A stretch of 64,000 nt of DNA, taken from contig NZ_CAKRGI010000008.1 of assembly GCF_934330165.1 (NCBI RefSeq), positions 7,571 through 71,570 of the forward strand, in the 5' to 3' direction. Position 1 is the stretch's first letter. Every line of letters begins with the position of its first letter. Positions 34,908 to 44,016 of this stretch are shown one piece after another. Below the pieces are notes generated by a model. The model worked only from the letters and a program-made list of their open reading frames with translations, did no database searches and was not told the origin of the DNA. The DNA is from an uncultured Mediterraneibacter sp. Lineage in GTDB: Bacteria > Bacillota > Clostridia > Lachnospirales > Lachnospiraceae. Both the position numbers and the translations under genes were made by a program.

Positions 34908-35747
34908 TCACTCCGGTTTCAGGATCTGTACTGATACTCTGGTCAGATATTCCCCGGTATCTGAAGTTGCAAGTTCATCGATCACTGCTTCCTTATAGGA
35001 ATACTGTCCGGTTCTGAAACCATGGTCATCGATCCACTGGAACAGTTTCTGATAAATCTGTTCGGACTGGTAGTAGTCCCCTTTCAGACAGGCAGTGGCA
35101 TACGTGCCGGCCGGTTTGATATGGCAGGGATGCCCTTCGGGAAAGTCAATGACTTTTGTGAAAAAATAGGCATAAGTATCAAGGTGATTCTGTCTGAGTT
35201 CTGTGATATCCAGCATAGCTCCATAAGGATTTCCGGCATTTAAGTTATGGCTGTTGCAGTATCCGACATGAGAGCAGAGTGTCTGAATAATGTGATGATG
35301 CTCATTTGTATGAAGCGGTTCGCTGATGATCAGATATTCTTCCGGGAGTTCTTCACAGAAAATTTTGTCAATCCCTTTCTGGGTTAATTGATCCCGGTTC
35401 TCGATCAGAGACAGCTTGGTTGTGATGACCTGCCGGATTCTTCTGAGCCGTTCTTCTTCACGAAGCACTTCCTTTTGCTGTTCCAGTAACAAATCTTTTA
35501 AGAGATCCGGAGTACGGTGATCCAGAAATGCCCCGATCTCTTTCAGTGGCATTCCTAATTCTCTCAGCCAGGTGATCGTAAAGAAAATATCAAATTGACT
35601 TTCACTGTAGTAGCGGTAGCCTTTTTCGTCTGTATAGGCAGGATGGAAGATACCAATTTCATCATAATGAATCAGTGTCCGCTTATTTGTGCCACACAAC
35701 TTTGCAAAATCACCGGTTTTTATGCATGGAATATCATTTTTTTGCAT
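34908..35747 (-). CDS. MerR family regulator with effector-binding domain
   Basis: The protein has 279 residues. The N-terminal MerR HTH is clear: IKTGDFAKLCGTNKRTLIHYDEIG, then DEKGYRYYSESQFD. A coiled coil (residues about 85-120) leads to a GyrI-like C-terminal domain (PAGTYATACLKGDYYQSEQIYQKL), as in BmrR-type regulators that sense drugs or lipophilic cations. No metal cysteines are seen. It is transcribed divergently from the aminotransferase gene, and the promoter between them has a typical MerR operator. On the - strand AAAGGA lies upstream of the ATG. Confidence 0.92.
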   Translation of the reverse strand: MQKNDIPCIKTGDFAKLCGTNKRTLIHYDEIGIFHPAYTDEKGYRYYSESQFDIFFTITWLRELGMPLKEIGAFLDHRTPDLLKDLLLEQQKEVLREEERLRRIRQVITTKLSLIENRDQLTQKGIDKIFCEELPEEYLIISEPLHTNEHHHIIQTLCSHVGYCNSHNLNAGNPYGAMLDITELRQNHLDTYAYFFTKVIDFPEGHPCHIKPAGTYATACLKGDYYQSEQIYQKLFQWIDDHGFRTGQYSYKEAVIDELATSDTGEYLTRVSVQILKPE

Positions 35748-35764
35748 AAATATTCAATCCTTTC

Positions 35765-35798
35765 TTGACTATACCGTAACGGTATACCCTATTATAAT
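35765..35798 (+). promoter_or_regulatory. MerR-type promoter/operator for the aminotransferase operon
   Basis: TTGACT (35765-35770) is followed by the perfect palindrome TATACCGTAACGGTATA (35770-35786) and a -10 TATTAT (35790-35795), giving the long 19 bp spacer that MerR proteins untwist. An alternative TATAAT at 35793 would give 22 bp. Confidence 0.75.
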
Positions 35799-35893
35799 CC
35801 CGATACAGAAAAATTACAATTTTAACTTACAACAGCAGATTTATCAGATAGAATAAATCCGATGTTCAGAAAAACGAAAAGGAGAAAAGTAAA

Positions 35894-37072
35894 ATGCCGC
35901 AGTTAAGTAATCGTGTGAATACATTTACCGATTCAGTGATCCGGCGTATGACCAGGATCAGTGATGAATATGGTGCGATCAATCTGTCCCAGGGCTTTCC
36001 TGATTTTGATCCACCGAAAGCGATGCTGGATGCACTGGCAAAGGCAGCCTATGCAGGTCCGCATCAGTATTCGGTCACTTTTGGAGCTGAAAATTTCCGG
36101 GATGCACTGGCGAAAAAGCAGGGAAAGGCAATCGGGAGAGAGATTGATCCGGACAAAGAAATCGTAGTGACCTGTGGTGGAACAGAAGCGATGATGTGTG
36201 CGATGATGACGATCTGCAATCCGGGAGACAAAGTGATGGTATTTTCCCCGTTTTATGAAAATTATGGGGCAGATGCGATCCTGTCAGGAGCAGAACCAAT
36301 CTACATTCCACTCGTTCCACCGGAGTATGGATTTGATATCAGTCTGGTGGAAGAAGGCTTTAAAAGCGGAGCAAAAGCAATCATCGTATGCAACCCGTCC
36401 AATCCGTGTGGGAAAGTATTTACAAGAGAAGAACTGATGCAGATCGGAGAACTTGCCGTAAAATACGATGGATTTGTTGTGACAGATGAGGTATATGAGC
36501 ATATGGTGTATGCACCGGACCGGCACGTATGTATGGCATCCCTTCCGGGAATGTATGAGCATACGATCACCTGTAATTCTCTTTCCAAAACCTATTCGAT
36601 CACCGGATGGAGACTGGGGTATCTGATCGGACCGGAAGAAGTTATTGAGGGAGCAAAGAAAGTGCATGACTTCCTGACTGTAGGAGCTGCGGCACCTTTA
36701 CAGGAAGCAGCAGTGACGGGACTGAATTTCCCGGAATCCTATTATGAAGAATTGCTGGCACTTTATACGAAAAAGAGAGCGTACTTCTTGAAAGGACTGG
36801 ATGAGATCGGATTGAAGCATAATGTGCCGCAGGGAACTTATTTTGTTATGATAGATATTCAGGAATTTCTCGATCTGCCGCAGTTTCAGGGCTGGACAGA
36901 CCTGGAATTTTGTGAATGGATGATCAAAAACATCGGAGTGGCAGCCGTACCGGGATCCAGTTTCTTCCGTGAGGAAGTGAATCATCTGATCCGGCTTCAC
37001 TTTGCAAGAGAAGAAAAGACGATTGACGAGGCACTGAAGCGTCTGAAGAAATTACAGGAGTTGTTAAAATAA
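35894..37072 (+). CDS. Class I/II aminotransferase
   Basis: The protein has 392 residues and is a PLP enzyme of the aspartate aminotransferase fold. It starts NRVNTFTDSVIRRMTRIS, with INLSQGFPDFDPP, CNPSNPCGKVF, VVTDEVYEHM and the PLP lysine in SLSKTYSITGWRLGY. The subgroup is close to aspartate, aromatic or methionine aminotransferases. The exact amino acid is not visible. The next gene overlaps its stop by one base (TAATG), so they are coupled. It may be induced through the upstream MerR-type promoter. Confidence 0.92.
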   Translation: MPQLSNRVNTFTDSVIRRMTRISDEYGAINLSQGFPDFDPPKAMLDALAKAAYAGPHQYSVTFGAENFRDALAKKQGKAIGREIDPDKEIVVTCGGTEAMMCAMMTICNPGDKVMVFSPFYENYGADAILSGAEPIYIPLVPPEYGFDISLVEEGFKSGAKAIIVCNPSNPCGKVFTREELMQIGELAVKYDGFVVTDEVYEHMVYAPDRHVCMASLPGMYEHTITCNSLSKTYSITGWRLGYLIGPEEVIEGAKKVHDFLTVGAAAPLQEAAVTGLNFPESYYEELLALYTKKRAYFLKGLDEIGLKHNVPQGTYFVMIDIQEFLDLPQFQGWTDLEFCEWMIKNIGVAAVPGSSFFREEVNHLIRLHFAREEKTIDEALKRLKKLQELLK

Positions 37073-38148
37073 TGGCATATTCAGTAAATTTTGCAAATTA
37101 TACAATCGGTGAAACTGCTTATGAAGCTGTGGCGGAAGTATGCAGGCCGTTCGGAAAGAGGATCTTTCTGATCGGTGGAAAGCTGGCAATGCAGGCAGGA
37201 AAAGAGAAACTGGAAAGTCAGATAAAAGGTTCAGAACTGAGCATTGTCAGGGAGGAAGTCTTTGGAGAAGAATGTACTTATGCAAGGATGGATGAGCTGG
37301 CAGAAGAGGCAAAAGCATCTGAGGCAGACATGATCTTTGGAATGGGTGGAGGAAAGGCACTGGATACTGCAAAGGGAACTGCGGAGAAAGCCGGACTTCC
37401 GGTTTTTACCTTTCCGACGATCGCGGCTACCTGTGCGGCAACGACAGCTCTTTCAGTAGTATACCGGGAAGACGGGAATTTTGACAGTTTCTACTTCTTT
37501 GAAAAACCGGCACGCCACAGCTTTATTGATACGCAGATCATTGCAGAAGCACCGGAAAAATATTTAAGGGCAGGAATGGGCGATACGCTGGGAAAATATT
37601 TTGAATGTCATTTTGCTGCGAGAGGTGACAGACTGGAGCATAGTTCAGCACTGGGAAGAGAGATCAGCAATATGTGCTATTTCCCACTTTTGGAATATGC
37701 AGAAGCGGCACTGGAAGAATGCAGGCACAAAAAAGCCGGAAAAGCCCTGGAGCAGGCTGTGCTTGCCAATATTGTAAGTACGGGACTGGTATCCCTGCTG
37801 GTACTGGATCAGTATAATTGTGCGGTGGCACATTCAGTTTACTATGGACTGGTTCTGCTGGATGGATTTGAAGCAGAAAACCTGCACGGGGATGTCGTGG
37901 CATATGGTGTGCTTGTTCAGTTGCTGGTTGACGGGGAAGAAGAAAAAGCAAAAGAAATGAAAACTTTTCTAAAGAATCTCGGAATCCGCACAACATTAAA
38001 AGAAATGGGTGCATCTGTGAAGCGTGAAACCTTGAGAGAAGTACTGCACGAAATCGTGACAGGACCGGATATGGAGCATATTCCATATGAAATTACCGAA
38101 GACATGGTTTATGATGCGATGGTAAAAGTGGAAGAGCTGGTTGGATAA
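37072..38148 (+). CDS. Iron-containing alcohol dehydrogenase family protein (GldA-like)
   Basis: The protein has 358 residues. The NAD-binding motif is FGMGGGKALDTAK, followed by FPTIAATCAATTALSVVY, and the metal ligands are in GMGDTLGKY (Asp) and NLHGDVVAYG (His). This pattern is nearer to glycerol dehydrogenase and related enzymes than to butanol dehydrogenase. The substrate is unknown. Translational coupling to the aminotransferase suggests it reduces the keto acid or aldehyde derived from that reaction, which is inference. Confidence 0.88.
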   Translation: MAYSVNFANYTIGETAYEAVAEVCRPFGKRIFLIGGKLAMQAGKEKLESQIKGSELSIVREEVFGEECTYARMDELAEEAKASEADMIFGMGGGKALDTAKGTAEKAGLPVFTFPTIAATCAATTALSVVYREDGNFDSFYFFEKPARHSFIDTQIIAEAPEKYLRAGMGDTLGKYFECHFAARGDRLEHSSALGREISNMCYFPLLEYAEAALEECRHKKAGKALEQAVLANIVSTGLVSLLVLDQYNCAVAHSVYYGLVLLDGFEAENLHGDVVAYGVLVQLLVDGEEEKAKEMKTFLKNLGIRTTLKEMGASVKRETLREVLHEIVTGPDMEHIPYEITEDMVYDAMVKVEELVG

Positions 38149-38213
38149 ACCAGTATGCAACAAAGCTGAAAACGTGTTGCAGACGATAAGAAAAAAGGAA
38201 AGTGAGGGTACAA

Positions 38214-39557
38214 ATGGGAAAGTCATATGTGACAAAAAAGAATTTATTTAAATTCCTTTTAGGATCGGCATTTGGAATTTTAATGTTCCTTGTGCCGATT
38301 CCGCAGGGGGAATCATTTACAACAGTGTTGGACTTTTTAAAAAGCTGGATCAAAGGCTTATTTGGCGGGAACTTAAGTTATATCATTATGGTGATGCTGG
38401 TCTTTTCTGCAGTAGTAAGTGTGTATGATTTTATTGCAAAGCCGGACTGGATCAGGAAAAATCATTATCTGTCGAGAGCATTCTCAACAACACCACTGTA
38501 TCTGGGATCGAAGATCCTTGGAGCAGTATTTGCGGTCATGATCGTATTTAAGATTGGACCGGAAATGATTATTTCTGCGGATACAGGAGCAACAATGATC
38601 GATCTGTGCGGAACACTGTTCAGTATCGTGCTGGCGTTCAGCTTTATTTTACCGTTCCTGACAGATTGTGGAATTATGGAATTTCTTGGTGTGATCGCAA
38701 AACCGGTTGTCCGTCCGTTATTCCATGTACCGGGGCGTGCCTCAGTGGATCTGATCGCATCCTGGTTTGGTGCTTCTAATGCAGCGGTTATCCTGACGAG
38801 AGAGCAGTATATGAAAGGATTTTATACAAAGAGAGAGGCCGGCTACATCATGACAAACTTCTCTCTGGTATCGATCCCGTTCTGTCTGATGGTTGCAGAC
38901 ACCATGGGAATTGCAAATCTGTTCCCGCCATTTTATCTTTGTATCTGTATTGTTGGAATCATCCTTGCAGTGATCATTGCAAGAATCCCTCCAATTAAAA
39001 CGATTCCAAATACTTACAGAAAATCCGTAGGTAAGCAGATTAACGAAGAGATTCCGCAGGAAAAAGGCATTTTTGCCCATGCTGTAGAAATGAGCTGCAA
39101 AAGAGCGGAATCCTTCAATGCAAAGACAGTCGGAACAAGTGGGCTGGAAGTTCTGATGGGAATGTTCTTTGACCTGATCCCGATCGTTGTTGCCTGGGGA
39201 ACACTGGCACTGATCATTGCCACATATACACCGGTCTTTGACTGGATTTCTTATCCGATGGGACTGTACCTGAAACTGCTGGGAGTACCGGAAGCATTTG
39301 CAGCGGCACCGGCTACCCTGGTAGGATTTACAGATATGTTCATCCCGGCACTCCTGTCGGTGGGACTGACATCTGTAAAGACAAAATTCGTCATCGGAGT
39401 TCTTTCACTGGTACAGATCATTTATCTGACAGAAGTTGGAACGATTATTATCAAGAGTGAGATTCCGCTGAATTTTTGGAAGCTGCTGGTCATCTTCCTT
39501 GAGAGAACAATTGTGGCACTGCCGTTGATCGTTCTGTTTGCAAATCTTGTTCTGTAA
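38214..39557 (+). CDS. YjiH-type membrane protein with nucleoside-recognition (Gate) domains
   Basis: The protein has 447 residues and is highly hydrophobic with about ten membrane helices. The Gate-type pattern is seen in PFLTDCGIMEFLGVIAKPVVRPLFHVPGR and in the C-terminal half (ALLSVGLTSVKTKF). YjiH-type proteins are presumed transporters without known substrate. I use the ATG at 38214. A GTG at 38202 would add MRVQ and remove the spacing to GGAAAGTGAGGG. Placed after the aminotransferase and dehydrogenase, it may import or export the compound they use. Confidence 0.85.
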   Translation: MGKSYVTKKNLFKFLLGSAFGILMFLVPIPQGESFTTVLDFLKSWIKGLFGGNLSYIIMVMLVFSAVVSVYDFIAKPDWIRKNHYLSRAFSTTPLYLGSKILGAVFAVMIVFKIGPEMIISADTGATMIDLCGTLFSIVLAFSFILPFLTDCGIMEFLGVIAKPVVRPLFHVPGRASVDLIASWFGASNAAVILTREQYMKGFYTKREAGYIMTNFSLVSIPFCLMVADTMGIANLFPPFYLCICIVGIILAVIIARIPPIKTIPNTYRKSVGKQINEEIPQEKGIFAHAVEMSCKRAESFNAKTVGTSGLEVLMGMFFDLIPIVVAWGTLALIIATYTPVFDWISYPMGLYLKLLGVPEAFAAAPATLVGFTDMFIPALLSVGLTSVKTKFVIGVLSLVQIIYLTEVGTIIIKSEIPLNFWKLLVIFLERTIVALPLIVLFANLVL

Positions 39558-39588
39558 ACCTTTTAAAAGAATAATTCGAGCTTAAATG

Positions 39589-39629
39589 GAGCATACTGAG
39601 TACGATAAAAAGGAAAGGTATGCTCTTTT
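39589..39629 (+). terminator. Hairpin just upstream of yitT with the purine-rich SD in its loop
   Basis: GAGCATAC (39589-39596) pairs with GTATGCTC (39618-39625), then TTTTATT, and the ATG is at 39633. The loop holds AAAAAGGAAAG. It may be the terminator of the YjiH operon or a leader that controls yitT, because little room is left for any other RBS. Confidence 0.5.
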
Positions 39630-39632
39630 ATT

Positions 39633-40475
39633 ATGAAAAAATCGCATCTGTATGATTTCTTATATAATATAGCAGGAAGTATTTTGTATGCGGCAGGGAT
39701 TGATACCTTTGCCGGGGCAGCAGGATTTGCACCGGGCGGTGTATCAGGACTTGCCCTGATCCTGAATCATCTGTGGGGACTGCCGGTAGGGATCATGACT
39801 CTGGTTTTAAATGTTCCGTTAGTCCTGATCAGCTATAAAGCAGTAGGAAAAAAGTTTCTTCTGAAGACAGCGGTGACCATGCTTATTTCAACCTTTTTTC
39901 TGGATCTTGTATTTCCCTTTTTTCCGCTGTACCGCGGACAGCGTCTGCTGGCGGCAGTTTATTCAGGAGTCTTACTGGGTGGAGGAATGGTGTTGTTCTA
40001 TCTGCGTGGTTCGTCCTCTGGAGGAATCGATTTTCTGACTATGGCAATAAAAAAGAAGCATCCGTCGTTTTCACTTGGGAAAATCACCCTGATGATCGAT
40101 CTTGCAGTCATTCTTCTTGGCTGGCCGGTATTCGGGGATGTGGATGCAGTGCTGTACGGACTGATCTCTACCTTTGTGTCGGTGGTGGTGATCGATAAAG
40201 TTCTTTACGGGATCGGGGCAGGAACACTTGCGATCATTATTACGTCTGACGGGGAAAAGACGGCAAAAGCAATTCGGGAAAATGCAGACCGGGGCGTGAC
40301 ACTTTTAGAAGCCACCGGCGGGTATACCGGACAACAGAAGGGTGTACTGCTGTGTGCCTGCTCCAAGTCAGAAGCCTATATGGTTCAGGAGGCAGTGAGA
40401 AAGACGGATGAGACCGCATTTCTGATGTTCACTGAGACGAGTGAAGTATTCGGGGAAGGGTTTAAGCATTCCTGA
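39633..40475 (+). CDS. YitT family membrane protein
   Basis: The protein has 280 residues. The five-helix N-terminal domain has the family signature GGVSGLALILNHLWGLPVG and LRGSSSGGIDFLTMAIKKK. The C-terminal DUF2179 domain follows (TSDGEKTAKAIRENADRGVTLLEATGGYTGQQKG, then TAFLMFTETSEVFGEGFKH), a likely cytosolic sensor. YitT proteins are suggested to be membrane transporters or sensors, with no proven substrate. The start lies in an odd leader that places the SD-like purines inside a hairpin. Confidence 0.92.
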   Translation: MKKSHLYDFLYNIAGSILYAAGIDTFAGAAGFAPGGVSGLALILNHLWGLPVGIMTLVLNVPLVLISYKAVGKKFLLKTAVTMLISTFFLDLVFPFFPLYRGQRLLAAVYSGVLLGGGMVLFYLRGSSSGGIDFLTMAIKKKHPSFSLGKITLMIDLAVILLGWPVFGDVDAVLYGLISTFVSVVVIDKVLYGIGAGTLAIIITSDGEKTAKAIRENADRGVTLLEATGGYTGQQKGVLLCACSKSEAYMVQEAVRKTDETAFLMFTETSEVFGEGFKHS

Positions 40476-40514
40476 AGAGATGGGGATATCCGGAGAAGGC
40501 TTTCAGCATTCCCG
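40447..40514 (+). repeat. Imperfect 28 bp tandem duplication at the yitT end
   Basis: TATTCGGGGAAGG...AGCATTCCTG (40447-40474) recurs 40 bases later as TATCCGGAGAAGG...AGCATTCCCG (40487-40514). The 40-base period is not a multiple of 3, so the second copy lies past the stop and out of frame. Confidence 0.6.
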
Positions 40515-40609
40515 GCTTGCAAATTCCCGTGTCATACCGTACAATAAAATCCGTTGGATAAATGAAATTAGAAACTCGATGAAATACGATTCAGGAGAGG
40601 CGGTATACC

Positions 40610-41461
40610 ATGGGCATGATACGTGCTGAAAAGCTTGTATTTGAATATGATAAACGAGACGAAGACGGCAATGTGATCGGAAGCCGCAGAGCCATTGACG
40701 GAGTGGACATCGACATTCCGCAGGGGTCTTTTGTGGCAGTGCTGGGGCATAATGGTTCAGGAAAATCCACACTGGCAAAGCATATGAATGCGATCCTTGT
40801 TCCGACAGACGGGACAATGTGGGTGGACGGAAAAGATACAAAGGATTTGGAGAAACTGTGGGAGATCCGGCAGAGTGCCGGAATGGTCTTTCAGAACCCG
40901 GACAACCAGATCATCGGAACGGTGGTAGAAGAGGATGTCGGATTCGGACCGGAAAATCTCGGAGTTCCGACAAAAGAAATATGGAAAAGAGTAGAGGACA
41001 GTCTGCGTGCTGTCGGGATGCTGGACCGGAGAAAAGATTCTCCCAATAAGCTTTCAGGCGGTCAGAAGCAGAGAGTGGCGATCGCAGGAGTGATCGCAAT
41101 GGAGCCAAAATGTATTGTACTGGATGAGCCGACTGCCATGCTGGATCCAAATGGAAGAAAAGAAGTAATTCATGCAGTGGAAAAGCTTCGGAGAGAAAAA
41201 AATGTGACTGTGATACTGATCACTCATTATATGGAAGAAGTGGTGGATGCAGATCAGGTCTTTGTCATGGATGATGGGAGGATCGTTATGCATGGCACAC
41301 CGCGGGAAATTTTCAGCCGGGTTGATGAACTGAAAAAATACCGGATGGATGTACCACAGGTTACGATGCTGGCAGATGAGCTGATCCGCCGTGGAGTGGA
41401 TCTGCCAAAAGGAATTTTAAGAAGGGAAGAACTGGTAGAAGCATTATGTCGATTACGTTAG
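40610..41461 (+). CDS. ecfA1: ECF transporter ATPase EcfA1
   Basis: The protein has 283 residues. It has Walker A GHNGSGKST, the signature LSGGQKQRVAIAGVIAM, Walker B CIVLDEPTAMLDP and the H-loop LITHYMEE. The C-terminal 60 residues fit the EcfA dimer region. It pairs with EcfA2 and EcfT to energise several vitamin-binding S proteins encoded elsewhere. AGGAGAGG precedes the ATG at 40610. It overlaps ecfA2 by 16 bases. Confidence 0.96.
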   Translation: MGMIRAEKLVFEYDKRDEDGNVIGSRRAIDGVDIDIPQGSFVAVLGHNGSGKSTLAKHMNAILVPTDGTMWVDGKDTKDLEKLWEIRQSAGMVFQNPDNQIIGTVVEEDVGFGPENLGVPTKEIWKRVEDSLRAVGMLDRRKDSPNKLSGGQKQRVAIAGVIAMEPKCIVLDEPTAMLDPNGRKEVIHAVEKLRREKNVTVILITHYMEEVVDADQVFVMDDGRIVMHGTPREIFSRVDELKKYRMDVPQVTMLADELIRRGVDLPKGILRREELVEALCRLR

Positions 41462-42324
41462 AACATCTCAGTTATGTATACAATCCGGGAACCGCTTACG
41501 AGAAGCACGCATTGAAGGATGTCAGTCTTGAGATTCCACAGGGACAGTTTGTCGGGATCATTGGTCATACCGGTTCAGGAAAATCCACTCTGATCCAGCA
41601 TCTGAACGGATTGATGAAAGCGACCTCAGGAAGGCTGCTCTATGAAGGAAAAAATATTTATGAAGAAGGATACGATATGAAGCAGCTCCGCACGCAGGTC
41701 GGACTGGTGTTCCAGTATCCTGAATATCAGTTATTTGAAGTGGATGTATTAAGTGATGTCTGCTTTGGTCCGAAGAATCAGGGACTTTCAAAAGAAGAAT
41801 GCGAGGCACAGGCAAAAGAGGCATTGCAGTTAGTCGGATTCCCGGAGAAATATTATCATCAGTCTCCATTTGAACTCTCAGGAGGGCAGAAAAGGCGTGT
41901 GGCGATCGCAGGGATTCTTGCCATGCATCCAAAGGTACTTGTACTGGATGAGCCAACTGCGGGACTTGACCCGAAGGGAAGGGACGAGATTCTGGATCAG
42001 GTGGCACAGCTTCACGAAAAGACCGGGATGACAGTAGTTCTGGTATCCCACAGCATGGAAGATGTGGCAAAATATGTAGACCGTCTGATCGTGATGAACC
42101 AGGGGGAAAAAATGCTGGACGGAACACCGCAGGAAGTCTTCCGGCATTATAAAGAACTTGAGGCAGTCGGCCTTGCTGCACCACAGGTAACTTACGTGAT
42201 GCATGATCTGAAAGAAAAGGGATTTGAAGTGTCAGCAGATGCGGCAACGGTAGAAGAAGCCGCAGATGAGATCATGAAATGCCTGAAGCAGACCCGAAAG
42301 GCAGAAAGAGAGGTGCAGGCATGA
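41446..42324 (+). CDS. ecfA2: ECF transporter ATPase EcfA2
   Basis: The protein has 292 residues. It has Walker A GHTGSGKST, Q-loop QYPEYQLF, signature LSGGQKRRVAIAGILAM, Walker B LVLDEPTAGLDP and LVSHSMED. It differs from EcfA1 by the GHTGSGKS loop and by the Tyr-rich Q-loop usual in EcfA2. It is coupled to both neighbours by overlaps. Confidence 0.96.
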   Translation: MSITLEHLSYVYNPGTAYEKHALKDVSLEIPQGQFVGIIGHTGSGKSTLIQHLNGLMKATSGRLLYEGKNIYEEGYDMKQLRTQVGLVFQYPEYQLFEVDVLSDVCFGPKNQGLSKEECEAQAKEALQLVGFPEKYYHQSPFELSGGQKRRVAIAGILAMHPKVLVLDEPTAGLDPKGRDEILDQVAQLHEKTGMTVVLVSHSMEDVAKYVDRLIVMNQGEKMLDGTPQEVFRHYKELEAVGLAAPQVTYVMHDLKEKGFEVSADAATVEEAADEIMKCLKQTRKAEREVQA

Positions 42325-43145
42325 TCCGTGATATTACAATAGGACAATATTATCCGGCACAGAGTCAGGTACATAGGTTAGATCCACGGGTGAAGATCGT
42401 CTGCACGCTGGCATTCCTGGTTTCCTTATTTTTACAGAACAGTATTTTAGGATATGTAGTTGCATTTGTATTTCTTGCAATGGTGATCCGACTTTCAAAA
42501 GTACCGGTAAAATTTATTGTCAGAGGACTGAAACCCATCGTGATCCTGCTGCTTTTTACGGTGCTGATGAACCTGTTCCTTACGAGGAATGGAAATATCC
42601 TCTTTCATTATGGAATCCTTACGATCACGGAGGGCGGTCTGCGGATATGCGTTTTTATGACGGTGAGACTGATCTTTCTGGTGATGGGATCTTCCATCAT
42701 GACATTTACGACGACCCCGAACAGCCTGACAGACGGAATCGAAAAGCTGCTTCATCCGCTGAACCGGATTCATGTTCCGGTGCATGAGATCGCAATGATG
42801 ATGTCGATCGCTCTCCGCTTTATTCCAATCCTTTTGGAAGAGACGGATAAGATCATGAAAGCACAGATCGCAAGAGGGGCAGATTTTGAATCGGGAAATA
42901 TCCTGCAAAGGGCAAAGGCAATGATCCCGATCCTTGTGCCACTGTTCGTATCTGCATTCCGACGGGCGAATGATCTTGCAATGGCAATGGAAGCAAGATG
43001 TTACCATGGCGGGGATGGAAGAACAAAGATGAAACCATTGCAGTACCATAGAAACGACAGAGTTGCTTATCTGATCACACTGCTGTATTTAGTGGCGATC
43101 GTAGGTGTAGGAAGATATATTCCATTTAAGATATGGATCTTTTAA
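42321..43145 (+). CDS. ecfT: ECF transporter transmembrane subunit EcfT
   Basis: The protein has 274 residues. It has an N-terminal RLDPRVKIV, several membrane helices and the two cytosolic coupling motifs: A-R-G near QIARGADFE and the second at ARCYHGG. These contact the two ATPases. The ATG at 42321 overlaps the ecfA2 stop as ATGA. An in-frame ATG at 42279 would add 14 residues inside ecfA2. Confidence 0.94.
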   Translation: MIRDITIGQYYPAQSQVHRLDPRVKIVCTLAFLVSLFLQNSILGYVVAFVFLAMVIRLSKVPVKFIVRGLKPIVILLLFTVLMNLFLTRNGNILFHYGILTITEGGLRICVFMTVRLIFLVMGSSIMTFTTTPNSLTDGIEKLLHPLNRIHVPVHEIAMMMSIALRFIPILLEETDKIMKAQIARGADFESGNILQRAKAMIPILVPLFVSAFRRANDLAMAMEARCYHGGDGRTKMKPLQYHRNDRVAYLITLLYLVAIVGVGRYIPFKIWIF

Positions 43146-43178
43146 GTACAGATAATAGAAAAAGAGGACAGGAAAAGA

Positions 43179-43919
43179 ATGAGAAGAATCAAACTGACAG
43201 TTGCCTATGACGGAACAGATTACTGCGGCTGGCAGGTACAGAATAACGGGGCGACGATAGAAGGAGAACTGAATACGGCACTGACGCAGCTGACCGGACA
43301 GACAGTGAAGGTGATCGGGGCGAGCCGGACGGATGCAGGGGTTCATGCGAGAGGAAATGTGGCTGTATTTGATACAGAATCTTCCATTCCACCGGAACGG
43401 TTTCTTTATGCCGTGAATGCGTTGCTCCCGGAAGATATCGTAGTAGTTGATTCCTGCGAGGTGGCGGCAGACTGGCATCCAAGACACTGCAATACAGAAA
43501 AGACCTATGAATACCGGGTGCTGAACCAGAAACTTCCCGATCCGATGAGGAGAAGAGATACTTATTTCGTCTCTTTTCCGCTGGATTTGGAGAAAATGAG
43601 AAAGGCAGCGGGATATCTGGAAGGGGAGCATGACTTTAAAAGCTTCTGTAATGTGCATACGCACGTAGAAGATACAGTCCGCACCATATACAGGCTGGAA
43701 GTGATCCGGGAAGAAAATGTGATCACATTCCGGGTCAGAGGAAACGGATTTCTTTACAATATGGTGCGGATCCTTGCCGGAACACTGATCGGAGTCGGAA
43801 GAGGACTGATCGATCTGGAAGAGATCCCGGCGATGCTGGAGGCAAAAGACCGGCAGGCAGCGGGAATGACCGTGCCGCCGCAGGGGCTGACACTGGTGAA
43901 GATCGATTATCTGGATTGA
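43179..43919 (+). CDS. truA: tRNA pseudouridine(38-40) synthase
   Basis: The protein has 246 residues. The catalytic Asp is in GASRTDAGVHARGN, and the core YDGTDYCGWQVQNN at the N-terminus and GNGFLYNMVRILAGTLIGVG at the C-terminus are typical. It modifies positions 38-40 of many tRNA anticodon arms. It follows ecfT by 33 bases in the usual Firmicutes order, but the ribosomal genes that often follow (rplM-rpsI) are absent here. Confidence 0.96.
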   Translation: MRRIKLTVAYDGTDYCGWQVQNNGATIEGELNTALTQLTGQTVKVIGASRTDAGVHARGNVAVFDTESSIPPERFLYAVNALLPEDIVVVDSCEVAADWHPRHCNTEKTYEYRVLNQKLPDPMRRRDTYFVSFPLDLEKMRKAAGYLEGEHDFKSFCNVHTHVEDTVRTIYRLEVIREENVITFRVRGNGFLYNMVRILAGTLIGVGRGLIDLEEIPAMLEAKDRQAAGMTVPPQGLTLVKIDYLD

Positions 43920-44016
43920 AGAGTGCAGCCGGGCGGTAACGTCCGATGGTTGAAAGCTGAAATCGGTGAGAATCAATTATTTAGAACGAGTTTATAAGAG
44001 ATGGGGGAGTGGAAAG

